In this document: piece by piece, positions 11,250-21,829 of the stretch
How the letters are laid out: each line of letters starts with the position of its first letter
How positions within the stretch are numbered: position 1 is the first letter of the stretch
NCBI GenBank assembly: GCA_963978905.1
Contig: OZ022257.1
Span: 41,302,203-41,366,202 of the forward strand
Source of the DNA: Trichostrongylus colubriformis
Taxonomy: Eukaryota > Nematoda > Chromadorea > Rhabditida > Trichostrongylidae
DNA: 64,000 nucleotides
Direction of reading: 5' to 3'
The notes under the pieces: model-generated
What the model was told of the DNA's origin: nothing
Databases searched by the model: none
Seen by the model: only the letters and a program-made list of their open reading frames with translations
Translations under genes and position numbers: made by a program

Positions 11250-12502
11250 AATTGTTGCAAAATTAATTTCGGAAATGGACCGCATACTTCAAACTACTAT
11301 AACTCAGCTTAAACACAAGTTTATTAATCGAAGTAAAAACCATCAGAATCTACACACTTTTGCCAACGAACAGGCAATAAATCTAAGCCTTCACTATAAA
11401 AACTACTATCACGAGAATCAACGAATTCAAGGAAGGCACATTCAACATCGTCTAAATTAGTAAATTGTTTCTGACGCAGATGAGAATTGAGGGCTCGAAA
11501 AAAGTGATAGTCTGTTGGGGAAAGCTCGGGAGAATACGCTGGGTGAGGGAGAACTTCTATACCCAAGTGGGTCAATTTTTGCCGAGTGATTTGTGAGGTG
11601 TGTAGCCTTGCGTTGTCCTGCAACAGGATCGGCCCTTCTCTATTCACCACCGCCGGCCCCAATTTTTGCAACTTTCGTAAGACTCTGCTGTGACTGGCTG
11701 ACCAGGTTGAAAGAAACTGTAATGGATTACACCTTTACAACACCACCACACAGTAATCATAACCTTTTTAGGGTGAAGGTCGGGTTTAGGAAAAGTTTTT
11801 GGAGGAGCATCCTTATCTACCCAGACTAATCCCCGCTTCCTGTTATCACAAAGAACCCATTTTTTATCTACAGTTATAATACGGTTTACAAATGGCTCAT
11901 TTTTATGGCGAACTAGGAGATTAGAGCAGGTGTCGACACGTGCCAGACGCTGCTCATCGGTCAGGTCATGAGGCACCCACTTCGACATCTTCTTCACCTT
12001 GCCGATTGTCAGCAAATGTCTGGCCACTGTAGAGTAATGTACGCCTAGGTCTTCTGCTAACGTACGAGTATTCGTCTCCGGATTTGCTTCGACGGCTCGC
12101 CTTAAATCTTGATCATTAAGCGATGACCTGCGGCCGCGACCCGACTTCTCTTCGAGATCAAAATCGCCAGAAGCAAATTTTTTAAATCAGAGCTCCACTG
12201 TTCGTTCGCAAGGACAATTCGCCCCAAAAACACTGCTGAGATTACGAGCTGCCTCCGCTGCGGAGTGTTCCAATTTAAACTCATAAAGCATGATGACTCG
12301 ATAGTCGCGTCGGTTCATGATTATACGCAGCCCTGGAAAAGGCCGGCTGGAAAACTTAGGGCGACATTCATAGAAGTTTCTGAAAGAGCAGAAAAAAACC
12401 CACCAAATGGTGTGCCTGTCGTTCCTTGGGATAGAATAGTTCAGGGTAAAAAATCTACTTATTTATACATACCTTGAAACCGAAATTAATTTTGCAACAA
12501 CC
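11250..12502 (-). mobile_element. DD34D mariner element, full length but dead
   Basis: The element is bounded by TA dinucleotides (11248-11249, 12503-12504) and near-identical inverted ends sharing TTGTTGCAAAATTAATTTCG. Its length of 1253 bp is normal for a mariner. It encodes a broken transposase on the minus strand (separate entry). The same family occurs at 63652 to the window edge. Confidence 0.85.
11324..12318 (-). pseudogene. Mariner transposase, disrupted
   Basis: Reading starts at ATG 12318 with an HTH region containing SAAEAARNLSSVFG. It hits a TGA at 12189-12187 where most relatives have Trp before FKKF. It then continues open through the second HTH region (YSTVARHLLT), the linker WVPHDLTDEQ and the first catalytic Asp region (ITVDKKWV). 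A frameshift near 11660-11680, apparently with loss of about ten residues, separates this from the C-terminal part. That part holds LLQDNARLHT and SPTDYHFF, giving D34D spacing. One nonsense and one frame break mean it is inactive. Normal mariner transposases are about 345 residues. Confidence 0.8.
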
Positions 12503-12504
12503 TA

Positions 12505-12969
12505 ATATGTAACGCTCGACCGAATCGTCCTACAGTATGATGATCGTGACGAGAGCCGCGCAAATCCGTGACGAAATCTGAATCCTCGCGAGAATATTGG
12601 CTCAGGCCAAACTGTGTTGCGATGACGATCATCAGCGATCTTCATACTGTGGTATGGCTTGGAACAGGGGGCGTCACCGCCGGTGCCGGCATCGGTGCGG
12701 CAAGGCATGATCGCGGTTAACTTGTGGCCTCATAGGAGTAGTCTTCGGCTTTTGTTTTCAAATAAACTAGTTTTGCCGAGATCATGATTACTTTACTATT
12801 TTGGTGGTAGCATGGGAATTGTAGACTGGTCAATTCTGCCAGTAGCAGAGTACGGTGGTGCACAGGGCTGTTTTGTGGAAATCTTTCGAAATAAGCCAAT
12901 GACTGTGCCAAGAAATGACCCGGTGTCGTTACGTAAAACGTACACAATCAGTTTATTGACTGAATTTAC
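12505..12969. other. Intergenic, nothing firm
   Basis: Between the mariner and the poly(A) signal of the Lys-rich gene there are imperfect inverted phrases (GTATGATGATCGTGAC versus GATGACGATCATC) suggestive of a decayed hairpin repeat around 12.53-12.65 kb. No coding exon seen. Confidence 0.3.
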
Positions 12970-12975
12970 TTTATT
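12970..12975 (-). terminator. AATAAA polyadenylation signal of the Lys-rich gene
   Basis: The hexamer lies 173 nt after the TAA stop at 13148 on the minus strand, in AT-rich sequence. The open frame spanning this interval (12796-13080, minus) is interpreted as 3' UTR rather than a gene. Confidence 0.5.
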
Positions 12976-13147
12976 TAATTCTGTGAAGAATTCCCGGGAT
13001 ACAAAAAGGATATCCCCAGGATTTAACATCGTTCGCACTTTCGCCATACCTGTAACGATGGATTCGATTTGATACGACATACTTTTCCAGAAAAATTGCC
13101 AACAACTTACCGATTAAGGTCAACTTATATATTTTAACAGTTTTCTC

Positions 13148-16100
13148 TTATTTTCCCGTAGCACTCTTTTTCGACCGAACACCTACTGCACTTCTCTTAG
13201 CGACCGGACTGGGTTCTGCTTTAGAACTCATTTTTCTGATCACAGCTAGTGCAGCTTCCCTTGCCTTGTGTATCGGTTTTTGTTCTTTTGAACTTATTCT
13301 CCTAGTCGCAACTTCTTCAGCTTCACGTTTTATTTCGGAAGGTTTAGCAGTGAGTGCTGAGCTTTTAGCGTCCACACACTTTTTCTCTTCACCATCTAAA
13401 TCTTTGGCTTCAGGTGGTTTCTCAGCTTCACCCGCTCCCATCGGTTCCGATGCTTGCTTCTGTTTCACTAGCACGGCACCCCTAGGTTTTTCTGTCGACT
13501 GCATTTTTCTCACCTTCATCACCTTTTTCGGAGGTTCTTCCTTTTCCTCTATTTCTTTTTTGAGATTATCTTTCAAATCCGTCTTTTTCTTATCTTCCTC
13601 TGCCTTTTCAACATTCTTTTCCTTTTTCCTCTCCTCCCCTGATTTTTCCAGCTTTTTCTCCTTTTTCTTGTCTTCCTCTGGCTTTTCCATTTTCTTGTCC
13701 TTTTTCTTCTCCTCATCAGACTTCTCCAATTTTTTCTCTTTTTTCTTTTCTTCACCAGCTTTTTCTAATCTTTTCTCCTTTTTGTTTTCTTCTTGGTCCT
13801 TATCCTTTTTCTCTACATCTTCCCTTTCTAACACTTTCTTTTCTGTACCTTTTTTTGCTGCTTCAGTTTCAGTCACCTTCTTACTATCGACCTCTTTCTT
13901 AACTGGACTTTTAACTTTGTCCTCTTGCTTTTCCACTGCTTTCTTCTCCCCATCCTCTTTCTTCTCGTCCACTTTTTTCTCTTTGGAGCCCGGCTTCTTT
14001 TCATCTACTTTTTTCGCTTGCTCCTTTTCATGTCCCTTATCAAGTTTTTCTTCGCGCTGTGGCAGTCTACGTGAACTTTCTCCCTCGCATTGTTTTTGAG
14101 AGCCATCTTCTTTGATTCTTTTTTTACTGCTTTTTCCATGCTCATGTTTTTCCTCTTCCACGTGACCCTTATCTTTTCCTTCGTCAATCTTTTCATCTAT
14201 CTTTTCCTTATCTCTCTGTTCACGGTCACTTTTACCCTTAGAACTATCTGTTTCCACTTTCAATTTCGTTTCGCTGACTTTATGAACAAGATCTTTTTGT
14301 TCCAAACCTTGCTGTTTTTGCTCTTTCTCTGCATTTGTGATCATGTCCTGTTGACAGAGCTTTTCAATCACACCTTCTTGTTGCTTCTCTCCTTTCTTCA
14401 TTTGCTCCAGCATTTGCTTTTCACGAGCCTCATCAAAATTTACGCTTGCACTATACTGTTCGAGATTCACGTTATCATAATCGCTGGTCTTAGGAAGCTT
14501 CTGTTGATTCGCTTTTCCTTCATCATCTTTGACGCGTTCGTCCTCCTTTTTAGTTTTTTCAGACTTCACTGCAGTTGAAGTGGCGGTCTCGACCTTATCC
14601 TTTCTTTCGGCTTTCCTTTTGGATTTTCGTTTCGATTTCTTTATTTTCTTCATTCCCACATCCGTACATGTCTGTAAAAAACAAGTTTATCCCTCATTTT
14701 TTACACACAGACGTGAGCCTCTATATGATGTAAGCCCAAGCTGTTCAGGTAGTGCTGCCTGTACTGCTCGAATGATGAATGGACGGAGGGTAGGGATAAG
14801 GCCTAGGCAGCTACATGACTGTCGTCATCTGTACACGGGTCCATGAAGCACAACATTTTGAAGTGTTTCAACCATCAGGTTTGCTTAACAGTCAGAAATC
14901 CTTAATCGAGCTCTGCATACTTTTGAATACATCCAATGAAGAAACTGTGCTCCCTATGATACGGGTCGATATTCCATCATGTTTGAAGGCACCGGAAGGG
15001 GTATGGAGAAAGTGAGAACTGGAGATACATGTTCCCTGAAAAACAAAGCTTCCACTTCAGAAGAGGTGATTTTTATAAAACTCGCACCCAAAATACGCGG
15101 CTCGGGGTCTTATCACGATCCCGCAGCACGGCGTGTCGTGCTGCACTTCATCAGTCGCGTGAGTTGCGGGCAAAGACGGCCGGCTGGTTTGGCTTTTACC
15201 CTGTCTGCAGTCTACCTCCGACCAGTGACGCAAAGGGGGGCGAGACAGAATTAGGCTTTTCGGTTCCTATTTCCTGCTTTTTTTGCAGCTTGATTTCTTT
15301 CTTTTTCAACTGTTTCATTGCCGAGCATCCTTACTTGAATATTCCAAAATTCGCCGAATTTATCCCCTCCGGTGGTTCCCATTTGCTCTAAAACATTTGT
15401 TCAGAAGGTAAGGAATTGTGGGGTTATTTTCATATCAACGAATATCTTAACAAATTTCCACACAAGTCGCCGAAAGAGTGCAGCTCAGTGAATGCCATTC
15501 AACAGAACAAGGGTCATCAGCTCCAGCCGTCTTACTTGGCTCGGTCCGCCTCCTAGCGAAGAGCATCCCTGATTGGCTGCGGTGGGAATGGCTAAGGAGC
15601 TGCGGCAGTGTTGGAGCGATCGCGACGCGCTCTCGGGAACAGGAATTTAGCAGGCACTTCTCTAAACAGGAGATTATCTTCTCCAATGTTTTTGATTTCT
15701 GATGATTATCCGTAGAGTTTGTGAGTTTTTCTTTTCTATTCTTTTTCGTACTTGTCATATATTCATATCTTTCTCACTTGTTGTCTTCGCTCGTTTGCGG
15801 GTAACGATTACTTGGCTACATGCCTATGAAAGAGTCGTCCGGACTACCCGCCTCTTGACGGAATGGTCGTCCGCGCTGAGAATCAGTGGTAGGAAGGAGG
15901 TCTTATTTTTCGGCTTTTGGCCACTTACTTCCGTTTCCTCTTCATCGTCGTATGACTGATCATCTCGACCGTAATCGCCTTCAATAAAGCATAAGAAAAA
16001 TGCGGTTGAATAACAACACACCTCTTCATCATCCTCATCATGCGCTATCACATCAGCTGATGGCTTGACAGCCTCATCTTTTCCCTCCTTTTGTGTTTCC

Positions 16101-17956
16101 TGAAATGGCGTTTTATCATTATAGATCATAGAGGAGGAATGTGGTCGTTCACATTGCCATTTCACGCTAGAGTTTTGCGTTCTCCTTGAATAGATATGAG
16201 CATTACTATTTGCAGATAGTGTGAGCATGCTACATTTTTGGCGCACTCGTTTATTTATTCGAACAGTACGTGAAGATACACCATTGTTCATGATTCAATC
16301 AGACGAGGGATGCAGCAAGGTGAAGTGCAGAGGGTCGACAGACGCTTTTGCAGAGGAGCGTTATAAAGCGATCATTCGCTTTATAACTACAAGAGAACCT
16401 TGCAATCTAGAAACCTACGCACAAAGACAAGAACGGATGTGCCGGGCTGTGTATACAGGGTGACTCATAAGTATGTTCGCACTTTTCAAAACCTTCTAAA
16501 ACTTCCAAAACTGTTTCGATTCGCTACACCAATATTGTTTCCCGTTTTGCAGGGTGTGTATATACTTGTGCCAATATGGGGTATCAGTTCCTCAAAAATG
16601 CGACCTACTGCACATCGCGAAACTATTGCACTTCTGGTCGACAATGGACACAAGGCTGCGGACATTGCTCGCCTCCTCAGGATGAATCCAAGGACCGTTC
16701 AGAAGATCGTGAAGCAGTACAGGGAGACAGGATCAGTCCAGCCGAAGAAGAAAAGCGGCCGTCACGTTACTGTCAACACGTCACAGCTTCGTAAGGTCAT
16801 CCGAGAAAGGATCAGGCGCAACAACCAGCGAAGCCTCAACAAACTTGTTTCAGATCTACGAGTCTCCCGAAGAACCGTCCACAGAATTGTCAAATGTAAC
16901 CTGGCATTCCGTAGTTATCGCATGTTTCGTGGACAGATGCTAACGCCTGCAAACAATGAGAACCGGTTGAGGAAAGCCAAGGTTTTGCTGCAAAAGTTGG
17001 GCGAGGCACGCATCTCCGATATCATCTGGACCGATGAGAAGATATTCACTATTCAAGCAGCCCCCAGCTCACAAAACCAAAGGCAGCTGCTGCGTCAGTC
17101 AAGCGGAAACTCCGGACAACGTGTTGTACGCACCAGGTCGCTTTTTCCAAAATCCGTGATGGTTTGGGCCGGAATCACCTCTGAGGACAAGACTCCCCTG
17201 GTTTTCGTCGAGAGATCGGTCAAAATCAACGCCCAAACTTACCAGGAAGAAATCCTACGTGATGTTCTTCCCTGGGTTCAGTCCAAATTCCCCGATGGAA
17301 GATGTGTGCTTCAACAGGACTGGGCCCCCGCACATTCGGCAAAGTCCACTCTCGAGTTCTGTGAACGCAATTTTCCTGGCTTTTGGGACAAGGATGTGTG
17401 GCCGTCTAACTCCCCCGACTTGAACCCAATGGATTTCTCCGTCTGGGGTTATTTGGAGCAGAAAGTCAGCTGTCGAATTATCAAGACCTGGACTCGCTGA
17501 ATGTTGCGTTGACGAAAGCGTGGAACAAGATCGACACAGACTACCTACGTGCCACCGTGCAGTCAGTCGAGGAGAGACTTAGAGCCTGTATCAAAGCCCG
17601 AGGCGGTCACTTCGAACATCTTTTGTGAAAAATAGTTCTTTTTGGTGTTGTCTTTCAAAAATAAATTTGTTGTTGTGAAAATGTGTTTTAATGATCTTTT
17701 ACCGGTACTGTTCCATGCGAACATACTTATGAGCCACCCTGTATAATACGAAGGGACTTGAAGGATTCACGCAAACGATTGCTGGATCAAATCGCTCAGC
17801 AGTGGCTGAACGTGGCAAGAAAATTTTTTTCGTGGCTTAGCGGTTCGATGAGTTGGTGAAATACCTTGAAATAGTGGCTTTACTCACTGCGTCACCCTTT
17901 TTTTCAGCAATCGGCGTTTCGGATTTTTTCAACTTTTCATCCGCAATTTCTTTCAT
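13148..17956 (-). CDS. Lys/Glu-rich low-complexity protein, four exons, about 570 aa
   Basis: Exon 1 is 17956-17888 (ATG 27 nt after the acceptor tttctacag, ends GCA|gtgagt). Exon 2 is 16099 to about 16018, exon 3 is 15978-15929 (ends GAA|gtaagt) and exon 4 is 14671-13148 (after tttttacag, stop TAA). Junctions 1-2 and 3-4 are in phase. Between exons 2 and 3 either a 39-nt intron (gttgtt...ttgaag) or read-through keeps frame. The protein starts MKEIADEKLKKSE, has an acidic Asp/Glu stretch in exons 2-3, then about 500 residues dominated by Lys, Glu and Asp with KSKRKSKRKAERK near the start of exon 4. Five 13-residue repeats [LMV]-E-K-x2-E-[ED]-[KR]-K2-x2-[KN/L] lie at 13768-13574. A nuclear or scaffold role is possible but unproven. 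Intron 1 contains a maT transposon. Confidence 0.75.
13574..13768 (-). repeat. Coding 39-bp minisatellite (13-aa repeat x5)
   Basis: Five in-frame units begin LEKAGEE, LEKSDEE, MEKPEED, LEKSGEE and VEKAEED, each followed by a Lys run. They lie inside the last exon of the Lys-rich gene. The antisense strand of this region is open for 277 codons only because of the Lys/Glu bias. Confidence 0.8.
14985..15250. repeat. Dispersed repeat R3, copy 1
   Basis: Starts near GAAGGCACCGGAAGGGGTAT and runs through CTTATCACGATCCCGCAGC to a GC-rich end near 15250. Related copies lie at 55275-55465 and 58370-58640 in TMEM151 introns. The open frames here are repeat-derived. The rest of 14672-15928 is intronic in the Lys-rich gene. 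Confidence 0.65.
16456..17741 (+). mobile_element. maT (DD37D) Tc1/mariner-superfamily transposon, 1286 bp
   Basis: Inverted ends of about 26 bp begin CAGGGTGACTCATAAGTATG on the left and CAGGGTGGCTCATAAGTATG on the right, flanked by TA (16454-16455, 17742-17743). It contains one transposase gene covering most of its length. It lies in intron 1 of the Lys-rich gene, in the opposite orientation. With near-perfect ends and a single frame lesion it looks like a young insertion. Confidence 0.9.
16598..17628 (+). pseudogene. maT-type transposase with one frameshift
   Basis: ATG at 16598 starts MRPTAHRETIALLVDNGHKA. Two HTH segments follow (AADIARLLRMNPRTVQKIVK and SRRTVHRIVK), then the catalytic residues. 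The first Asp is in IIWTDEKIF (about 17018-17044), the second in QQDWAPAHSAKS, the third in SPDLNPMDF. There are 37 residues between the second and third Asp, the DD37D signature of maT. The frame breaks near 17475, where one base appears deleted. The next frame continues from about 17477 with a plausible C-terminus (SLNVALTKAWNKIDTDYLRA) to TGA at 17626-17628. Total length about 343 residues, normal for the family. Everything except the frameshift looks intact. Confidence 0.88.
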
Positions 17957-18224
17957 GTGCTTTGTCCACTGCGAGGGAACGCTCTGTAGAAATTTCTATT
18001 TTACACTTTTACTGAGAATATCATCTCAACCCAAGTACGCTCCTCTAGTCACTCGAAACATTTTCGTTTTGCTAGTGGGCCTAGCCAAGATGACTTAAGG
18101 GGACGTCTAAAGCGTCATTAAGGTTACGAACATGCATAAAGACACACTTCAGGATGATCGGGAACTTACAACTCTCACTGTGGTCATGCACCTTAGCAAG
18201 GCTGGTTTACCAAGGCGCGAGTGT

Positions 18225-18365
18225 GAGTTTCTGGAGGGTGCAGAGCCAAAGAAGCCAGCGCGACTCCACCAAGCAGCCCAGGCCCTCCCCATCTAGACGT
18301 GATTTCGTGCAGCGACGGTGGCAGCGTCGGCAGCAGCGTGGCGAAGGAGGACTACAATTCATGCA
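18225..18365 (+). CDS. Possible exon, Ser/Gly/Ala-rich
   Basis: After ggtgcag a frame with strongly GC-biased third positions reads AKEASATPPSSPGPPHLDVI and SCSDGGSVGSSVAKEDYNS. It ends at TTCATGCA|gtaaga (18365). The following 36-nt segment ends in an acceptor (atttcaacag, 18401). Its phase does not join the membrane-protein frame that starts at 18426, so the two may belong to different transcripts or only one may be real. Confidence 0.3.
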
Positions 18366-18425
18366 GTAAGATAAGATCAAATAAGGAAGTGATTTCAACA
18401 GTGAAGGAAACGTTGCGTTTGAGAA

Positions 18426-18800
18426 ATGGGCGACATCTCGGAATTTTTTATACCGTTCTGTGGGATCAGACTCAAAGGCTCACATACAGGCGGTTATCAC
18501 GCACAAGGTCGGGTGCCAGTAGGCTTTATTTTTGCCATTTTCGGGGCTTCTTTCGGATTTTTCCTCGTTAGCGTATTCCTCAGCGCCACTTATTTCATAA
18601 TTCAGCGCTTTGACACACTCTGGGAAATCCTGGAATCTGCCCTTAAAGACGCGAGTTCAATGATTAGTGATTGTGTGTTTGGAAGTAAAGAGACAGTGGC
18701 CAGTGCCAGTGTAAAGGCTGAATCAGCAGTAGTAGTTTCTACCTGCACATTCCCTAAACATTCAAATTTTAGATCTGCCTTAAGGATCTGTTTGGATTGA
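18426..18800 (+). CDS. Small single-pass membrane protein ORF, 124 aa
   Basis: ATG at 18426 lies 25 nt after an acceptor-like site (gatttcaacag, 18401), which would suit trans-splicing. The frame encodes MGDISEFFIPFCGI, a strong hydrophobic segment (VPVGFIFAIFGASFGFFLVS continuing to ATYFIIQ, about residues 33-61), then an amphipathic Asp/Glu/Ser region (WEILESALKDASSMISD). The open frame ends with TGA at 18798. A donor-like GGAA|gtaaag near 18687 could end an exon earlier. It is divergent from the Lys-rich gene. No family recognised. The antisense frame is also open but less protein-like. Confidence 0.45.
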   Translation: MGDISEFFIPFCGIRLKGSHTGGYHAQGRVPVGFIFAIFGASFGFFLVSVFLSATYFIIQRFDTLWEILESALKDASSMISDCVFGSKETVASASVKAESAVVVSTCTFPKHSNFRSALRICLD

Positions 18801-18859
18801 ATCTCTTGCTCCTCCTTCTGCGAGTCAAAAGTGTAGATCTGTGCAGGAAGGTTCCGCAA

Positions 18860-19500
18860 GGAACTTTTATGGGGCCTTCACTAAGAAAAAATATTGGGCG
18901 ATCTCGCACGACAATGCAAGTTTGGAGCAATAAAAAAGTGAGCCCAGTGCTGTGTTCTAGTGCGAGTAAAAACTCAGTTTCTCCTTTCATGAAGCCATAA
19001 GAAAGGTCAACGTGGGACAAACGATTGCAAAGACTGTTTCAGATGGAATATTATTGCGCAAACAGGGTGTGTTTTAGATGAAGACGTGGTGAGTTTGGGG
19101 GACCTCTTGCATCTAATGCCAAGCGGATCGATTTACGCGGCATGCGATGATCGGGCTCATCTAATTATCCGTTTCGGTAGCGTTCGTACTCAACGCCGGC
19201 CGTACTAGCGTTCACAGGCGTCGACGTGGAGCGGCAGCAGAGAGATGCAGAGACGACGCAACGAAGTAGGGAGGCACAGGCGAAGACGCAAAGACACGCA
19301 GACACGCCTCCTCCCACCCCCCCCCCCCTTTCCCCTCTTCGCCGGCACCGTAGAGTATGGACGCGGTTTCAACTTAGTTCTCGACACCGCACCTGAGTTA
19401 TTGGAGAAGGGATAACGGAAACGTCTTCTCGATTCAGGGACTTGAGCAACTGTCGGATACTGGAGCCTTCCACACAAGCACCTAAAACTTCTGTTGAAGC
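18860..19500. other. No gene recognised
   Basis: Contains a GC-rich stretch with a C homopolymer (19310-19330). The minus-strand frame across it is Arg/Leu-rich and lacks splice signals. It may hold the 3' UTR of the neighbouring minus gene. Confidence 0.3.
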
Positions 19501-19511
19501 ACGAAGGAAGC

Positions 19512-21798
19512 TCAGAAAATCTTCGATAATGTGCAAAGTAACCAACACATTCGACGTCCACCCCAGCTGTCAGGAAGATTTTGTGGACATGTCAACATGA
19601 CGTCAAGTATGCGAGCTTTGACCTGAAAGTACCTTTTTGACTCGATATCTATTGCGTTGGGGAATAAGTCCTTGCGGTTTTTTTCAATCCCGTTTTTCAC
19701 ATTGTTTCCTTCCTCATTCGACAAAGCTTATACATGATTTCGACAGAGCTTTTTTTGCTGTATAAAATGATACTATCTGTTTTTCGATTACTTCGACTAC
19801 CTAATATTTATGAGGTTTGGAAATGAATTAAGCTGAAGGCAAAAAATTGGCACTTGCGCACCTCATCTTTCTTGTCTCCCATCGAGATCAAAAAATATCC
19901 GTGTACATGAGTCTATAGAGCTTTTTCAGCTCTACAGAATGGTACTGCTTTTTGTTAGAATCGCTCATCTTTTTGCTGTTTTTAAGACTCCCAAACGCAG
20001 TACTCGCAAAAGTGTGCGCTTTCGTTATCTTCTCTTCCTCGCCTACCGTCGAGATTAGGGAGAATGTGCATGTATGCATTCGATAGAGCTTTCTTTGCTC
20101 TACAGATTGATACCACTCTTCTTTTGTATCCTCTCACATTTTGGCATGTAAGAATGTGTTTCCACCTGCTTTTCAATTCAAAATTGCGTAATGAAAATAA
20201 AATTTTTTGACACAATATTTTGTACTGTTTGAAAGAGCTCTTTTCGCCCTTTACGGTTTTTGTTCGAATCAATTTTGCCATTTTTTAGATCATTTAAAAG
20301 TCGACGAAATCGAGCATTTTCGACACCATGTGACAAAAGAGCTCGATTTCGTCGACTTTTCAAAAATCTAGAAAATAGAAAAAATAAATTCGAACAAAAA
20401 CCGTAAACACTATATTGTAGAGCGGAAAGAGCTCTATCGAATGATACAAAACATTCTGCCAAAAAATTTATTTTCATTGCATAATTTTGATTTGAAAAGC
20501 AGGTGGAAACTCATTCTTACATGCTAAAATATGAGAGGATACAAAAGAAGAGTAGTATCATCTTGTAGAGCGAAGAAACCTCTATCGAATGCATACATGC
20601 ACATTCTCCCTAATCTCGACGGTAGGCAAGGAAGAGAAGATAACGAAAGCGCACACTTTTGCGAGTACTGCGTTTGGGAGTCTTAAAAACAGCAAAAAGA
20701 TGAGCGATTCTAACAAAAAGTATTACTATTCTGTAGACCTGAAAAAGCTCTATCGAAGCATATACACAGATATTTTTTGATCTCGATGGGAGACAAGAAA
20801 GATGAGGTGCGCAAATGCCAATTTTTTGCCTTCAGCTTAATTTTTTCCAAACCTCATAAATATTAGGTAGTCGAAGGAATCGAAAAACAGATAGTATCGT
20901 TTTATAGAGCAAGAAAAGCTCTATCGAATTCATATATAAGCTTTGTTGAAAGATGAAGGAAACAATGTGAAAAACGGGAATGAAAAACCCGCAAGGACTT
21001 ATTCCCCAACCGAATATTACTCGTCACAAGCAGAGCACTCTCAGGTGTCGAAGGAAATAGCCGCTTCAGTACGACACACCTCCCTACCCCGCGGTACCAA
21101 ATACGACCCCTCTTTTGCCCTGTACAATAGCAGTGACTGTTGACGGACTGTACAGCTGCGATGTGTTTATTGCTACGTATTCGAATACTTTCCTGAAACA
21201 GGACGATTTTTATTTCACCTTTCCTCACACGGATTCACTCAGAATGATTCTTGCTTATCATCTGCTTATTGAAAGTTTGGAATCTCCTGCTTATTGCTGA
21301 CCTCAGCAGCTACGAACCCCCTCAAAAACGACCTCCACCCTGTTGAAAATCCTTTACTCTGGGTGTACTCTGATCACAAGTCAAAGCGATGACCCCTCAA
21401 TGGTCCCTCCAAGACGCTCAGATACTCTACTTTTTATAAGATGTCCCTCACCCTCATCGCGACAGCACCGAGATTTCGAAAATTGCCATAAATTCTTGAA
21501 AGTTACCTTTTCTCGTTCGCAGAGAAACAAGAGTATATCATGATCGAAACTATATTTCGCAATATTGCACATCAGTTCTTCCCACAACTTATTCAGAGCA
21601 CGATGTAACAGCTTCACCTCCTTGAAAACCTGTATTAGTGCAACTAGTATGACCTCACAGAGAGCTTTCAATATTTGTGTTGAAGCTGACCTTATTAGAC
21701 GGCTGTGCCAGCTCCGTTTCAAAGAGCTTTCTAAGGACCTCTGTGTCACTTAAATCGAGGAGGCTTTCCATTATTTTAGATTTCTTCACCTCAGCCAT
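19512..21798 (-). CDS. Small unknown gene, three exons, about 113 aa, palindrome in last intron
   Basis: Exon 1 is 21798-21691 (ATG 3 nt after atattcag; MAEVKKSKIMESLLDLSD; ends AAG|gtcagc). Exon 2 is 21629-21507 (after taatacag; VFKEVKLLHRALNKLWEELM to LLFLCEREK; ends AAG|gtaact). Both junctions are phase 0. The proposed last exon is 19622-19512 (after tactttcag; starts VKARILDVMLTCPQNLP, stop TGA), also phase 0. The intervening 1.88-kb intron would contain the 1.35-kb palindrome. Exons 1 and 2 are convincing. The last exon could belong elsewhere, and an alternative acceptor (cctgtttcag, 21193) also exists. Soluble, mostly helical composition; no family recognised. Confidence 0.55.
19656..21010. 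mobile_element. 1.35-kb near-perfect palindrome (foldback element)
   Basis: The left end GTTGGGGAATAAGTCCTTGC is matched by its reverse complement at 20991-21010. The two halves remain complementary nearly all the way to a centre near 20318, with scattered mismatches and small indels. Paired landmarks include CGCAGTACTCGCAAAAGTGT (20001) against its complement near 20670, and GTCGACGAAATCGAGC (20302) against GCTCGATTTCGTCGAC (20341). The open frames within come as mirrored pairs, so none is called. The ends resemble mariner-type MITE termini (TTGGGGAATAAGT), but no clear TA duplication was resolved. Confidence 0.85.
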
Positions 21799-21829
21799 AA
21801 TCTGAATATTCGAGTCAAATAGCCACACT

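Noticed and set aside
13266..14099. 277-codon plus-strand ORF rich in Phe and Ser
   Set aside because: It is the antisense of the Lys/Glu-rich exon; AAA/GAA codons read backwards give TTT/TTC, so the frame stays open by composition.
15029..15391. 120-codon plus ORF
   Set aside because: Lies in dispersed repeat R3, which recurs at 55.3 and 58.4 kb without conserving the frame.
19888..20780. Paired ORFs starting MHTCTFSLIST on both strands
   Set aside because: Mirror copies in the two arms of the 1.35-kb palindrome.
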